Made by a program: the position numbers and the translations under genes. Positions 1 through 8,106 of a DNA stretch of 64,000 nt are shown one piece after another (the first letter of the stretch is position 1; each line of letters starts with the position of its first letter). Origin of the DNA: Lachnospiraceae bacterium (GTDB lineage: Bacteria; Bacillota; Clostridia; Lachnospirales; Lachnospiraceae); the NCBI GenBank assembly GCA_017546025.1, contig JAFYYS010000006.1, forward strand, positions 78,404 to 142,403. The letters run 5' to 3'. The notes beneath the pieces were generated by a model. It made no database searches and was not told the DNA's origin. It saw only the letters and a list, made by a program, of their open reading frames with translations.

Positions 1-457
1 TCAGCTGAATCTTCTGCTGGTTACCTTTGCTGAGCTGGTCTGCAAGCTTCGGCTTGGGAGCGCGGCCCTTCGAATTCTTCGGCGGGAACAGATACTCGTC
101 AAGCTCGAGACGGTTGGACCAATGCTTAATTCTCTTCATGGCGTCGCTTCTCGAAACGCCCTTCAGACGTGCGAAATAAAGCAGCTGGTCAATCAAAGAA
201 TACTTCGGGTAAAGACCTCTCTCCTCGGCAAGATAGCCGATGTTCATGCTCTTCGGATCCATGGGCTGTCCGTTATAGAAAACCTCACCGGAATCCTTCT
301 GCAGCATGCCGAGAATCATACGAAGCGATGTCGTCTTGCCGGCGCCGTTCGTTCCGAGAAGGGCGTAAACACCGGGGCCGTCCATCTCAAGATTCAGGTG
401 GTCTACGACAACCTTTTCGCCGTAGGACTTAACCAAATCCTTCACAACAAAACTCAT
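1..457 (-). CDS. ABC transporter ATP-binding protein, partial (cut by left edge)
   Basis: This is the N-terminal ~152 residues of an ABC ATPase; the C-terminal part lies outside the window. The Walker A motif is GTNGAGKTT near residues 35-43, and the signature motif LSKGNQQK lies just before the edge. The LSKGNQQ form is typical of ABC-2 type exporter ATPases of the NatA/YhaQ group, which work with a separate membrane permease. The start ATG at 457 gives MSFVVKDLVKSYGEK, the usual opening of the family, and is preceded by an AGAGAGGAATTG ribosome binding region. The substrate cannot be told from this fragment. The next gene upstream on the same strand is dtd, with only 26 bases between them, so the two may be co-transcribed. 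Confidence 0.9.
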   Translation of the reverse strand, partial: MSFVVKDLVKSYGEKVVVDHLNLEMDGPGVYALLGTNGAGKTTSLRMILGMLQKDSGEVFYNGQPMDPKSMNIGYLAEERGLYPKYSLIDQLLYFARLKGVSRSDAMKRIKHWSNRLELDEYLFPPKNSKGRAPKPKLADQLSKGNQQKIQL

Positions 458-483
458 AACAACAATTCCTCTCTTTCCTGTCC

Positions 484-939
484 TTACATATTAAGCGCAT
501 CAGAATCCAACATAACGGTAAACGGGCCGTCATTCACGAGCGAAACCTTCATATCTGCGCCGAACACTCCGGTTTCGGTGTGAATCCCGTAAAGCTTTGT
601 AAGCTGCTCCGCAGCGTATTCGTACAGCTGCTTCGCATGGTCAGGTGAGCCGGCGTCCGTGAAGGACGGGCGGTTCCCCTTGCGGCAATCCGCGTAAAGA
701 GTAAACTGAGACACCAAAAGAACGGCACCACCGACATCTCCTAAGGAGAGGTTGGTTTTGCCGTTCGCATCCTCAAATATACGGAGCTTGACCGTCTTTG
801 CCATCATCTTGTCAACGGTTTCCTTCGTGTCCCGGTCACAGACGCCGAGAAGAATCAGAAAACCCTTGCCGACAGAACCGGTCTCGATTCCATCCGCAAC
901 AACAGACGCGCTCAAAACTCTTTGTATCAGAAGTCTCAT
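484..939 (-). CDS. dtd: D-aminoacyl-tRNA deacylase
   Basis: The product hydrolyses D-aminoacyl-tRNAs, and glycyl-tRNA(Ala), to stop misloaded residues entering proteins; it acts in the cytoplasm. It is 151 residues, close to the usual ~145-150. It starts [13 protein letters not shown] as in the family. The two hallmark active-site segments are present: SQFTLYAD near residues 77-84 and the GxPxT-type segment NDGPFT near residues 136-141. [10 protein letters not shown] in the middle is also a conserved family block. The gene lies between the cut ABC ATPase and the lipoprotein gene on the same strand. No special regulation is visible. Confidence 0.95.
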   Translation of the reverse strand: MRLLIQRVLSASVVADGIETGSVGKGFLILLGVCDRDTKETVDKMMAKTVKLRIFEDANGKTNLSLGDVGGAVLLVSQFTLYADCRKGNRPSFTDAGSPDHAKQLYEYAAEQLTKLYGIHTETGVFGADMKVSLVNDGPFTVMLDSDALNM

Positions 940-1031
940 AACTCCCCCTCCGTGTAACTACCATTTACCATAATACACAAAGGGGGCGGTTTCGTCAAGA
1001 CAAATGTGACGAAATCCGGGGCTTTCGGGGA

Positions 1032-2090
1032 TTATTCCCCGTAATAGAAGTCGTCACCGGGCAGCTCGCCGCCGACAGCCTTCGGGTTCGCGTCGAAAAG
1101 GACCTTCAGGTAATCGGAAACTGCCTTTTTCATCTCCGTTCCGGTGTAGCAGACGATGTTGCACTGCGGGATGGCCTGCTTCGCAATCGCAGCCTTGAAG
1201 ATGTCGAAATGCTCGACCAGCTCGGCAGCCTCATCCACATGCTCGGTGGCAAATGCGGTGCTTTCCTTATATTCGGCAAGGAACGTCCTGAACGCTGCGT
1301 CGTTCTCCTTAAGCCATGCGGTGTTGGCAACGATAACGCCGGTCACAAGCGTCTCGCCGGTCACCTTCTCCCACTCAGCCGTGATGTCGATGGCAACGCG
1401 GGTGCCTTCCTTCTTGCTCTTCGCAATCGTTACATACGGCTGCGGCAGCATCGCGATGACTTCTTCGTCGGAAGAGGCAATCTTCGCAGCAGCTTCGCTT
1501 GCTTCCGAGACAAATGTGATCGTTACATCCTTATCGGGATCAATGCCCGCCTTGCTAAGCAGGTGGCGGAGCGTGTACTCAGGTGTCGTGCCTGCGCCGG
1601 TCGCGTAGATCGTCTTGCCCTTCAGATCGGCAAGCGTCTGCACGCTGTCGCCGGTGTCGAGAATGTACAAAACGCCGAGCGTGTTAACCGCGCAAACCGT
1701 AACGCCGCCCTTGGTCTTGTTGTAAAGGGTAGCGGCAAGGTTACAGGGAACCGCGGCAACCGGGATGTCGCCCTTGATGATGGACGCGGTGATCTCGTCA
1801 GCCGTTCCGGCAACCGTGAAATGATAATTGTTCTTCGCTGCGCCGTTCTCCGAAGAGGACATCAAACGAACCATGCCGATGGCGGTGGGTCCCTTCAGGA
1901 CAGCGACATTGATGTCAACCGGCTCGGGGGTCGGCGTAGGGGTTTCGGTAACAGCCTCGGTGGGCTCACCGGTAGCAGCCTCGGTAGGCGTGGGCGCCTG
2001 CGTGGCAGTGGGGGTAGTTTCGTTCTTGCCGCAGCCTGCAACCGTCAGGACGAAAAGGCATGCAAGAACCAAAAGGGATAATCTTTTCAT
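1032..2090 (-). CDS. ABC transporter substrate-binding lipoprotein (NitT/TauT-like)
   Basis: The protein has 352 residues. A lipoprotein signal peptide (MKRLSLLVLACLFVLTVAGC) puts the lipid-anchored cysteine at residue 20. A Thr/Pro/Glu-rich linker follows to about residue 58, then a periplasmic-binding-protein type 2 fold of the NMT1/SsuA kind. The segments AVLKGPTAIGMVRLM, DLKGKTIYATGAGTTPEY and NTAWLKEN are typical of nitrate/sulfonate/thiamine-precursor binding proteins. No permease or ATPase gene adjoins it, so it is an orphan component here; the ligand is unknown. It is transcribed from a strong divergent promoter at 2243-2271. Its leader of about 145 bases carries a duplicated motif (see 2150-2228), which suggests RNA-level control. 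Confidence 0.85.
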   Translation of the reverse strand: MKRLSLLVLACLFVLTVAGCGKNETTPTATQAPTPTEAATGEPTEAVTETPTPTPEPVDINVAVLKGPTAIGMVRLMSSSENGAAKNNYHFTVAGTADEITASIIKGDIPVAAVPCNLAATLYNKTKGGVTVCAVNTLGVLYILDTGDSVQTLADLKGKTIYATGAGTTPEYTLRHLLSKAGIDPDKDVTITFVSEASEAAAKIASSDEEVIAMLPQPYVTIAKSKKEGTRVAIDITAEWEKVTGETLVTGVIVANTAWLKENDAAFRTFLAEYKESTAFATEHVDEAAELVEHFDIFKAAIAKQAIPQCNIVCYTGTEMKKAVSDYLKVLFDANPKAVGGELPGDDFYYGE

Positions 2091-2149
2091 TTTCCATCAC
2101 TCCGTTCTATATTCTATTGGCAAATGCCATTCTGACATAAAGAATAAAC

Positions 2150-2228
2150 CGCCTTCCGGGTCGGAATCCTCCCCGTCGGAGCCGTTTGCTTCCTGATTTC
2201 TTCCGGGTCTGTAACCTTTCCCGTCAGA
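2150..2228 (-). promoter_or_regulatory. Duplicated ~31-nt motif in the lipoprotein mRNA leader
   Basis: Two related stretches, 2150-2180 and 2197-2228, lie in the 5' leader. Read on the reverse strand, both run GACGGG(A/G)(A/G)GG, then a short linker, then GACCCGGAAG. About 24 of 32 positions agree. Each half can form short hairpins with GACGG in the loop. It does not match the consensus of TPP, purine, SAM or ykkC-type riboswitches that I know. It could be a tandem RNA sensor or a tandem protein site. Confidence 0.4.
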
Positions 2229-2242
2229 AATGTGCCGACCAT

Positions 2243-2271
2243 AATCTACCACACGCAAATCCGTTTGTCAA
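2243..2271 (-). promoter_or_regulatory. Sigma-A promoter of the lipoprotein gene
   Basis: Reverse strand: -35 TTGACA (2271-2266), 17-bp spacer, -10 TAGATT (2248-2243). The -35 box overlaps the -35 box of the divergent xpt promoter, so the two polymerases would compete for the site. Confidence 0.75.
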
Positions 2272-2293
2272 ACAGAACCGACGGTGGTATACT
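2265..2293 (+). promoter_or_regulatory. Sigma-A promoter of xpt
   Basis: -35 TTGTCA (2265-2270), 17-bp spacer, -10 TATACT (2288-2293). The predicted transcript has a leader of about 110 bases before the xpt ATG. The leader is GC-rich and can fold, but I do not find the conserved purine-riboswitch core in it. Confidence 0.8.
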
Positions 2294-2408
2294 GAAAAAA
2301 AGATTTTCGGGTTGTCGGCCGGGGCAAATGCTATGCGGCGGCCGGGGTTCCGGGCTTACTGCTAATGATGCAGCAGCCGCGGTCACAGCGCGAAGAAGGA
2401 GGCAAGGG

Positions 2409-2984
2409 ATGAAGCTTTTAGAGGACAGAATCCGCGAAGAGGGCGTCGTTAAGGAAGGCGGCGTTTTGAAGGTTGACCGCTTTTTGAACCATCAGATGGA
2501 TGTCGGGCTTTTCCGCGAGATGGCGAAGGAATGGAAGCGCCGCTTTGCGGGCGCGGGCGTCAACAAGATTCTGACGATTGAGGCCTCCGGCATCGGCATT
2601 GCCTGCATTGCAGCTGAGGAGTTCGGGTGCCGGGTCGTATTTGCCAAAAAGACGCAGGGCAAGAACCTCGACGGCGAGCTTTACACGACGCAGATTACGT
2701 CCTTCACGAAGGGCCGCGTCTTCGACGTCATCGTCGCGAAGAAATTCCTCGGTCCGGAGGACCGCGTGCTGATCATTGACGATTTCCTGGCAAACGGGTG
2801 CGCGCTTGAGGGGCTGATCAGCATCGTCAGGGAGTCCGGCGCAACACTTGTCGGCTGCGGCATCGCCATTGAAAAAGGCTTCCAGGAGGGCGGCAAAAAG
2901 ATCCGCGCCATGGGCGTCAAGCTCGAGTCGCTTGCGATTGTCGAGAGCATGAGCGAGGACGGGATTACATTCAGGGAAGAATAA
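2409..2984 (+). CDS. xpt: Xanthine phosphoribosyltransferase
   Basis: The enzyme converts xanthine and PRPP to XMP in purine salvage, in the cytoplasm. The 191-residue product starts [20 protein letters not shown], matching the known ~194-residue Xpt family. [24 protein letters not shown] and the PRPP-binding loop [11 protein letters not shown] (near residues 120-130) are present. The ATG at 2409 is chosen because an AAGGAGG ribosome binding site lies 6 bases upstream; an in-frame open extension back to 2232 overlaps the promoter and is not coding. A duplicated hairpin terminator follows at 3000-3069. Confidence 0.95.
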   Translation: MKLLEDRIREEGVVKEGGVLKVDRFLNHQMDVGLFREMAKEWKRRFAGAGVNKILTIEASGIGIACIAAEEFGCRVVFAKKTQGKNLDGELYTTQITSFTKGRVFDVIVAKKFLGPEDRVLIIDDFLANGCALEGLISIVRESGATLVGCGIAIEKGFQEGGKKIRAMGVKLESLAIVESMSEDGITFREE

Positions 2985-2999
2985 TTAGCGCTTAAGTTG

Positions 3000-3069
3000 C
3001 GGCCGGCTGATTGCCGGCCGTTTTATTGGGTTTCGGTTGTTTCCGGCCGGCTGATTGCCGGCCGTTTTT
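3000..3069 (+). terminator. Tandemly duplicated intrinsic terminator after xpt
   Basis: Two copies of the same hairpin occur: 3000-3007/3013-3020 and 3044-3051/3057-3064. Each has CGGCCGGC, loop TGATT, GCCGGCCG, then a T run (4 and 5 T). The copies are 44 bp apart and their flanks (ATTGGGTTTCGG) are also repeated, so the whole unit was duplicated. Confidence 0.85.
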
Positions 3070-3109
3070 ATTGGGTTTCGGGCATAAAAAGAAGGGTGGG
3101 TGCGAGTGG

Positions 3110-3445
3110 CATGGTATCGGAAATCAAACAAGTCTGATTGAGTACCATGGAGTATAGCTTTCGCGGTACTCATAGATTGCTTTACACTGGTTGGATACCA
3201 AGTTTGAACTGGCTTGAAAAGGCTTAAATTTCGAGGAGTGGAACAATAAGGGCAAGAAATATAGTTTTGTACCATTGAAATGATTGAGATTGGTATCAAA
3301 CAGATTGAAGCATCAACTTGATACCACACTTATAAGCTTTTTCGACAGACGTTGGTACAAATAGTTTCAATATGTCTCCCTTAGTACCACGCGGATATGG
3401 CAACCATAGAACCAAACCGGAAAGATACTTGCTTTAGTATCACGA
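3110..3445. repeat. Degenerate palindromic repeat array (array A of the 53-bp family)
   Basis: This gene-free stretch between the convergent genes xpt and hsp20 holds several palindromes with GTACCA/TGGTAC or GATACCA/TGGTATC arms. The best is TGGTATCAA (3291-3299) facing TTGATACCA (3318-3326), a perfect 9-bp stem. Another is TGGTAC (3353-3358) facing GTACCA (3384-3389). Left arms at 3142, 3194, 3269 and 3320 show irregular spacing (51-75 bp), unlike the strict 53 bp of the other arrays, so this looks like a decayed copy. A 114-codon reverse-strand reading frame here has no recognisable protein character and is not called. Confidence 0.55.
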
Positions 3446-3480
3446 CCAAACGCCGCAAGTGTGCCGGAGACAGAAAAACA

Positions 3481-3515
3481 TACTACGAGCCCGGCTTTTG
3501 GCCGGGCTCGTAGTA
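3481..3515 (-). terminator. Terminator of the Hsp20 gene
   Basis: A perfect 15-bp stem (TACTACGAGCCCGGC, 3481-3495, with 3501-3515) has a 5-base loop. On the reverse strand it is followed by TGTTTTTC. It lies 31 bases past the hsp20 stop codon. Confidence 0.85.
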
Positions 3516-3546
3516 TGGGGAGCTTCTTAACAGCCTCTCCTGCTTT

Positions 3547-4065
3547 TTACTCGATTGTAATGCCGACGCCTTCGCTCGGAACGGGGCGCTTGCAGGTCAC
3601 GGTCAGAAGACCGTCCTTAAACGAAGCGCGAATGGTGGTTGCGTCCACTTTGCCAACGCGGAAGCGGCGCTCCATCTGACCGTAGCGGCGGTCGTCCTCG
3701 CGGAAGCTCGCATTCTCCGGAACCTCCGGCGCGGGCTTCACAGCCTTCACAAGGATGGTGTCCTTGTCGTAATCAAGCTTCAGGTTGCTCTTCTCGCAGC
3801 CCGGAACCTCGCACACGATTGTAATCGTGTCGCCGGCATCCACGCGGCTTGCGGGGATGTCGTAAACGCGGGCCTTCGCGGCAGGCGCCTCGGCCTCCTC
3901 CTTCTTCTTGAAAGGATTCTCGAAGGTGGTCTTCTTCTCAACCTTCTCGCCGTCCTTATCGAGGCCCTTCAGTCTCTTTTCAATCGAATCAACAAATCCG
4001 CCCAGCGCGTCGGATGCCTTGCTGAAGAAATCGTCAACTTTCTTAGTTTCCTTGTTTTCGTCCAT
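3547..4065 (-). CDS. Small heat-shock protein, Hsp20/alpha-crystallin family
   Basis: The product is an ATP-independent chaperone that holds unfolding proteins. It has 172 residues from the ATG at 4065, chosen because a CAGGAGGAGA site lies just upstream; a longer open frame to 4107 lacks a site. The N-terminal ~75 residues are charged and low in complexity (DENKETKK, then FENPFKKKEEAEAPAAK). The alpha-crystallin domain follows: TITIVCEVPGCEKSNLKL, RRYGQMERRFRV, and the hallmark A-S-F-K-D-G-L-L-T-V-T near the C-terminus. The usual C-terminal I-x-I may be represented by GITIE. It is monocistronic with its own strong terminator. Confidence 0.9.
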   Translation of the reverse strand: MDENKETKKVDDFFSKASDALGGFVDSIEKRLKGLDKDGEKVEKKTTFENPFKKKEEAEAPAAKARVYDIPASRVDAGDTITIVCEVPGCEKSNLKLDYDKDTILVKAVKPAPEVPENASFREDDRRYGQMERRFRVGKVDATTIRASFKDGLLTVTCKRPVPSEGVGITIE

Positions 4066-4252
4066 TCGTTTCTCCTCCTGTGGTAAATGTGACAGCGTAA
4101 ATCCCATTTACTGTCTGATATCTTTATACACTATTTCCGGGCGATTGTCAACCGGTTTCGCGTGGAAGGCTCGCTGTGTTGGAACGGCAGGGGGCGTTTC
4201 GCACTGCGCGGGCGGTGTCATCAGACTTTTTCTTGCCCCGGTGTCTCGTGTG

Positions 4253-5839
4253 TCATTTTCCGAGAATCGAAAGCAGCAATCTCCAGGTGCGCTCAACCGA
4301 GGCGATGTCCATGCGCTCCTTCGTTGTGTGGATGTCGTGCATCTGCGGGCCCATGCTGATGGCGTCAAGGTCCGGAATCTTCTCCAGAAGGAGTCCGCAC
4401 TCGAGGCCGGCGTGAATCGTCAGAACCTGCGGCTCCTCGCCGTACTGCTCGCGGTATGCCGCGACAACAAGGTCGCGAAGCGGCGAATCCATGCGGTACT
4501 GCCAGCCGGGGTACTCGCTGTTGCGGGACACGGTCGCGCCGCAAAGCTCGGCCATCGTCGTAATCTTTTCAATCAGTGCCTGCTTTTCGGACTCGATCAG
4601 GCTGCGGACCGAGGTCGCAATCTCGACCATATCTTCGGTCGTGCGGATGATGCCGACGTTGTCGGAGGTTTCGACAAGCTCCGGAAGCGTGCTCATCGCC
4701 GCGGGTCCGAACGGAAGAATCGTAAGCAGGTTAAGAAGTTTCTCCTGACAGTCCTCGCTCAGAACGCCGACTCTCGACATGCTGCCGCCAAACTTCTCAA
4801 GCGTGATTGTCAGCCCGTCTTCCTTGCCGGCGAATGCATTCTGCAGTTCTGCCGTGATGGCGGAAAGATTAAGTTCGGTGGCGTCCTGCGCTGTGCCGCT
4901 CGCCGTGTTCGTTACTGTGCCGGCCGAGTCATGTCTTACACCGACCTCGTCATATTCTGTGCCGGCCGAAACCGCCACAACGGCCTTCGCGGAAACCGGA
5001 ATCGCGTTGTCCTTTGTGCCGCCGTCCAAAAATAGAAGGCGAGCGCCGTTAAGGCTACGAAGCACGCGACCCATAAGCAGGATGGCATTTGCCCTGTTCT
5101 TGTGAATCTCGGTACCGGAATGGCCGCCCTGAAGGCCGCTTAAAGTAATCGTGTAAACATCTGCCCCCGGCAAATCCTCTCTCTCAATCGGAAGTCTGAG
5201 CCGAAGCGTTGCACCGCCTGCGCAGCCTGCGATGAAGATGCCCTCGTCCTCGGAATCGATGTTGATCAGCTGCCGCTCGCGGATGTTCGCGGGGTCGAGC
5301 GCAATCGCGCCGTCCATGCCGGTCTCCTCATTGACCGTCGCCACGAAATCAATCGCCGGATGCGGAATCGTCTTATCCGCAAGCACCGCCATCGCCATGG
5401 CAACCGCAATGCCGTCGTCGCCGCCGAGCGTCGTGCCGCGCGCACCGACAAGACCTTTGAATTCACGGTTTGCCCCCGAAGCCGGACCGGTTTTGACTGC
5501 GTCATCGCCTTCTTCCGAAGCAGCCGGCATTTCAATGAAAAGGTCAAGCCCTTCCTTCTCCATGTCCTTCGTGCAGTCCGCATCCTTCACGGCAACCATG
5601 TCCATGTGCCCCTGCAGAATCACGCCGGGCCTGTTTTCATAACCGGGCGTCGCCGGAGCGTGCATGATCACATTGCCGCAAGGCTCCTGCACATACTCAA
5701 GGCCGTTTGTCTTCGCGAAATCAACCAGATAATCACTGATCTGCTGAATGTTTCCCGAACCGTGCGGGATGCCGCAAATCTCCTCAAAATACTGAAATAC
5801 CGCAGCGGGCTCTAGCCCTTCTAAAACTCTTTTCTTCAT
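4253..5839 (-). CDS. pepD: Aminoacyl-histidine dipeptidase (cytosol non-specific dipeptidase)
   Basis: This is an M20-family metallopeptidase that cleaves Xaa-His and other dipeptides in the cytoplasm, typical of amino acid recycling. It has 528 residues, slightly longer than the usual ~485; the extra length is partly in acidic or Thr/Ser-rich inserts. It starts MKKRVLEGLEPAAVFQYFEE. Metal-ligand blocks are GHMDMV near residues 77-82, GTTLGGDDGIAVA near 135-147 and NEETGMDGA near 170-178. Near the C-terminus are IHAGLECGLL and SMGPQMHDIHTTKERM, which carry the last ligand His. A hairpin lies in its 5' leader (5862-5886), next to repeat array B. Confidence 0.93.
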   Translation of the reverse strand: MKKRVLEGLEPAAVFQYFEEICGIPHGSGNIQQISDYLVDFAKTNGLEYVQEPCGNVIMHAPATPGYENRPGVILQGHMDMVAVKDADCTKDMEKEGLDLFIEMPAASEEGDDAVKTGPASGANREFKGLVGARGTTLGGDDGIAVAMAMAVLADKTIPHPAIDFVATVNEETGMDGAIALDPANIRERQLINIDSEDEGIFIAGCAGGATLRLRLPIEREDLPGADVYTITLSGLQGGHSGTEIHKNRANAILLMGRVLRSLNGARLLFLDGGTKDNAIPVSAKAVVAVSAGTEYDEVGVRHDSAGTVTNTASGTAQDATELNLSAITAELQNAFAGKEDGLTITLEKFGGSMSRVGVLSEDCQEKLLNLLTILPFGPAAMSTLPELVETSDNVGIIRTTEDMVEIATSVRSLIESEKQALIEKITTMAELCGATVSRNSEYPGWQYRMDSPLRDLVVAAYREQYGEEPQVLTIHAGLECGLLLEKIPDLDAISMGPQMHDIHTTKERMDIASVERTWRLLLSILGK

Positions 5840-5861
5840 AGTCTGTTCCTCTTTATTTCAC

Positions 5862-6123
5862 CTTTCCGTCTCAATGGGACGGAAAGCTCTTTTTTCTTGT
5901 TTTCGTTCCACAGCTTAAGGGTCACTTGGAACGAGAAGCAAGATTATTAACGGTTTAGTTCCAAGTCTCCGTGCCCGTTTGGAACGGAAAACAAGATTAT
6001 TACCGATTCAGTTCCAATCACCCGCGCCCGCTTGGTACGAAAAGCAAGATTATTACCGGTTCAGTTCCAATCACCCGCGCCCGCTTGGTACGAAAAGCAA
6101 GATTATTACCGGTTCAGTACCAA
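5862..6123. repeat. 53-bp palindromic repeat array (array B)
   Basis: Left arms GTTCCA(A) or GTACCAA start at 5905, 5958, 6011, 6064 and 6117, exactly 53 bp apart. Right arms TTGGAAC or TTGGTAC follow 21 bp after each left arm (5926, 5979, 6032, 6085). Between palindromes lies a conserved 25-bp spacer that reads like GAAAAGCAAGATTATTACC. The units at 6011 and 6064 are practically identical. A partial unit (GGGACGGAAAG) starts the array near 5874. Several open frames crossing it are products of the repeat and are not genes. The array separates two genes that are both on the reverse strand. Confidence 0.85.
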
Positions 6124-6190
6124 AAAGCCGCCCCAGCCTTCAAAACCCCGGCCCAGCCTTCAAAAACCCGGCCCAGCCTCCAAAAAAACA
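6124..6190. repeat. Three tandem copies of a ~20-bp GCCCAGCCTTCAAAA repeat
   Basis: Directly after array B, the motif (G)CCCAGCCT(T/C)CAAAAA(C)CCCGG occurs three times with a period of 19-20 bp. This is a separate simple tandem repeat at the array's end. It may derive from repeat slippage. Confidence 0.7.
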
Positions 6191-6206
6191 GCCCCTCTAA
6201 ACAAAA

Positions 6207-6231
6207 CACCCGACTGCAAAGCAGCCGGGTG
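6207..6231 (-). terminator. Terminator of the FHA-protein gene
   Basis: On the reverse strand ACCCGGCTG, loop CTTTG, CAGTCGGGT is followed by GTTTTGTTT. It lies 53 bases after the FHA stop codon and ends the murA-metK-FHA series. Confidence 0.8.
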
Positions 6232-6283
6232 AAAGCATCAACATAAAACAGCATTTTCCGGCAATACCGGCCTGGCAGAAATC

Positions 6284-6868
6284 TTACCGTATCTGGAACT
6301 CCTCGTCGGCGAGGCGGAAGCGGTCACCGACTTCAAGGAGAACCTCCTTGCCGGCGGGAATCTTCTCGCCGTTGACGTAGGTGCCGTTCGTGGCATTCAG
6401 ATCGACGATATAAAGCTTTCCGTTTTTCTTAACCATCTTGGCGTGCGTGCGGCTGACGGCGGGATTACTGGTGATGCAGTAATCGACGCGAACCCGCTCC
6501 TTGCCCATCAGGAATTCGTCCTTGTCAATCAGGAACTCCTCCTCGGTGCGCATACGCATGACCACCGAACCGGATGGTCCGAGCACGCCGAGCAGAGAAG
6601 TCTTCTCGGAGCCGTCGTCATTTTTCCCGGACGAATAGTCCGTCGTGTGGTACGGTCTGAGCAGGGACGTCGTTCCGAAATGCGGCTGTCCGTCCTGAAA
6701 CTCCGGCGGAATCGTACCGTATTTCTGCCAGCCGGACTTCTCCGGCGTCTTCGCGGCTCCGCCGTTACGACGGTTTGTGAATGCGAGAAATGCAATAACA
6801 CCGAGCATGGCGACAACCAAAACAGTCACTACAATGATAAGCAGGGTCAGAATTCCTTCTGTCGGCAT
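6284..6868 (-). CDS. Membrane-anchored FHA-domain protein
   Basis: The protein has 194 residues. An N-terminal transmembrane helix spans roughly residues 7-30. A low-complexity linker follows to about residue 100. The C-terminal ~90 residues form a forkhead-associated domain: EEEFLIDKDEFLMGKERVRVDY, NPAVSRTHAKMV (the phosphopeptide-contact S-R-x-H) and DLNATNGTYVNGEKIPAGKE. FHA domains bind phosphothreonine, so a Ser/Thr kinase is expected elsewhere in the genome; none is in the window. It follows metK by 36 bases on the same strand and is probably its operon partner. The biological role is unknown. Confidence 0.88.
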   Translation of the reverse strand: MPTEGILTLLIIVVTVLVVAMLGVIAFLAFTNRRNGGAAKTPEKSGWQKYGTIPPEFQDGQPHFGTTSLLRPYHTTDYSSGKNDDGSEKTSLLGVLGPSGSVVMRMRTEEEFLIDKDEFLMGKERVRVDYCITSNPAVSRTHAKMVKKNGKLYIVDLNATNGTYVNGEKIPAGKEVLLEVGDRFRLADEEFQIR

Positions 6869-6904
6869 GAATGCCTACCTCCAATGGAAAATATTACGCA
6901 AGCT

Positions 6905-8092
6905 CTACAAAAACGATTTTAATTCATTAACCTTGTCAAGTCTCTCCCACGGCAGATCCACATCGGTCCGTCCGAAGTGTCCGTAGGCTGCCGTCTGCTT
7001 GTAAATCGGACGGCGCAGGTCAAGCATCTTGATGATGCCTGCCGGGCGGAGGTCAAATACCTTCCGCACAATCTTGGTGAGCTCCTCGTCATGAAGCTTG
7101 CCGGTTCCGAATGTGTCCACGGAAACGGAAGTCGGTTCGGCAACGCCGATGGCGTAGGAAAGCTGCACTTCGACTTTGTCAGCGAGTCCGGCTGCCACGA
7201 TGTTCTTCGCTGCATAGCGGGCTGCGTAAGCCGCGGAGCGGTCAACCTTCGTGCAGTCCTTTCCGGAAAATGCTCCGCCGCCGTGACGGGCGTAGCCGCC
7301 GTAAGTATCGACGATGATCTTACGTCCGGTAAGTCCGGAGTCGCCGTTCGGTCCGCCGATAACGAAGCGGCCGGTCGGGTTGATGAAGATCTTCGTCTGC
7401 TCATTCATCATGCCTTCGGGAATCACGGCATCGATGACATATTTCTTAACGTCTTGATGAATCTGCTCCTGCGTAACGTCGGGATCGTGCTGCGTGGAAA
7501 CAACAACGGCGTTGACGTGAACCGGCTTGCCGTTCTCGTCATACTCGACGGTTACCTGGGATTTGCCGTCGGGACGAAGATACGGAAGCGTTCCGTTCTT
7601 ACGAACCTCGGCAAGCTTTCTGGTCAGGCGATGCGCAAGACTGATCGGCATCGGCATATATTCCGCAGTCTCATTGGTCGCGTAGCCGAACATCATGCCC
7701 TGGTCACCGGCTCCGATTGCGGCGATGTCCTCTTCGGCCATCTCGCCGGTCTTCGCCTCGAGCGCCTTGTCAACGCCCATTGCGATGTCCTTCGACTGCT
7801 CGTCAAGAGCAACGATGACGCCGCAGGTGTCGGCGTCGAAACCGTATTTCGCACGGTCATAACCGATTTCGCGAACGGTGTCGCGAACAACCTTCTGAAT
7901 ATCTACATATCCTTCGCTGGTAACCTCACCCATGACCAGCACCAGGCCGGTCGTGATGGCGGTCTCGCAGGCAACCCGGCTCATCGGGTCCTGGCGAATC
8001 AGCTCGTCCAAAATCGCGTCACTGATCTGGTCGCAGATTTTATCGGGATGCCCCTCTGTAACCGATTCGGACGTAAACAGTCTCTTCTCCAT
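6905..8092 (-). CDS. metK: S-adenosylmethionine synthetase
   Basis: The enzyme makes S-adenosylmethionine from methionine and ATP. The 395-residue product has full family length. Visible blocks are [16 protein letters not shown] (ATP/Mg site) near residue 15, [12 protein letters not shown] near residue 127, and [20 protein letters not shown] near residue 270. It starts 14 bases after the murA stop codon on the same strand, so the two are co-transcribed. There is no room for a SAM riboswitch directly in front of it. Confidence 0.97.
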   Translation of the reverse strand: MEKRLFTSESVTEGHPDKICDQISDAILDELIRQDPMSRVACETAITTGLVLVMGEVTSEGYVDIQKVVRDTVREIGYDRAKYGFDADTCGVIVALDEQSKDIAMGVDKALEAKTGEMAEEDIAAIGAGDQGMMFGYATNETAEYMPMPISLAHRLTRKLAEVRKNGTLPYLRPDGKSQVTVEYDENGKPVHVNAVVVSTQHDPDVTQEQIHQDVKKYVIDAVIPEGMMNEQTKIFINPTGRFVIGGPNGDSGLTGRKIIVDTYGGYARHGGGAFSGKDCTKVDRSAAYAARYAAKNIVAAGLADKVEVQLSYAIGVAEPTSVSVDTFGTGKLHDEELTKIVRKVFDLRPAGIIKMLDLRRPIYKQTAAYGHFGRTDVDLPWERLDKVNELKSFL

Positions 8093-8106
8093 GTCAGTTC
8101 CTTCTG

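Noticed and set aside
2294..2408. Purine riboswitch in front of xpt
   Set aside because: The conserved core (TATA...loop motifs) is not found in the leader, although xpt in Bacillus has one.
2985..3329. 114-codon reverse-strand open frame
   Set aside because: It spans the xpt terminators and the palindromes, has no ribosome binding site and no protein-like composition.
8093..8106. SAM riboswitch in front of metK
   Set aside because: Only 14 bases separate murA and metK, and no S-box sequence is seen.
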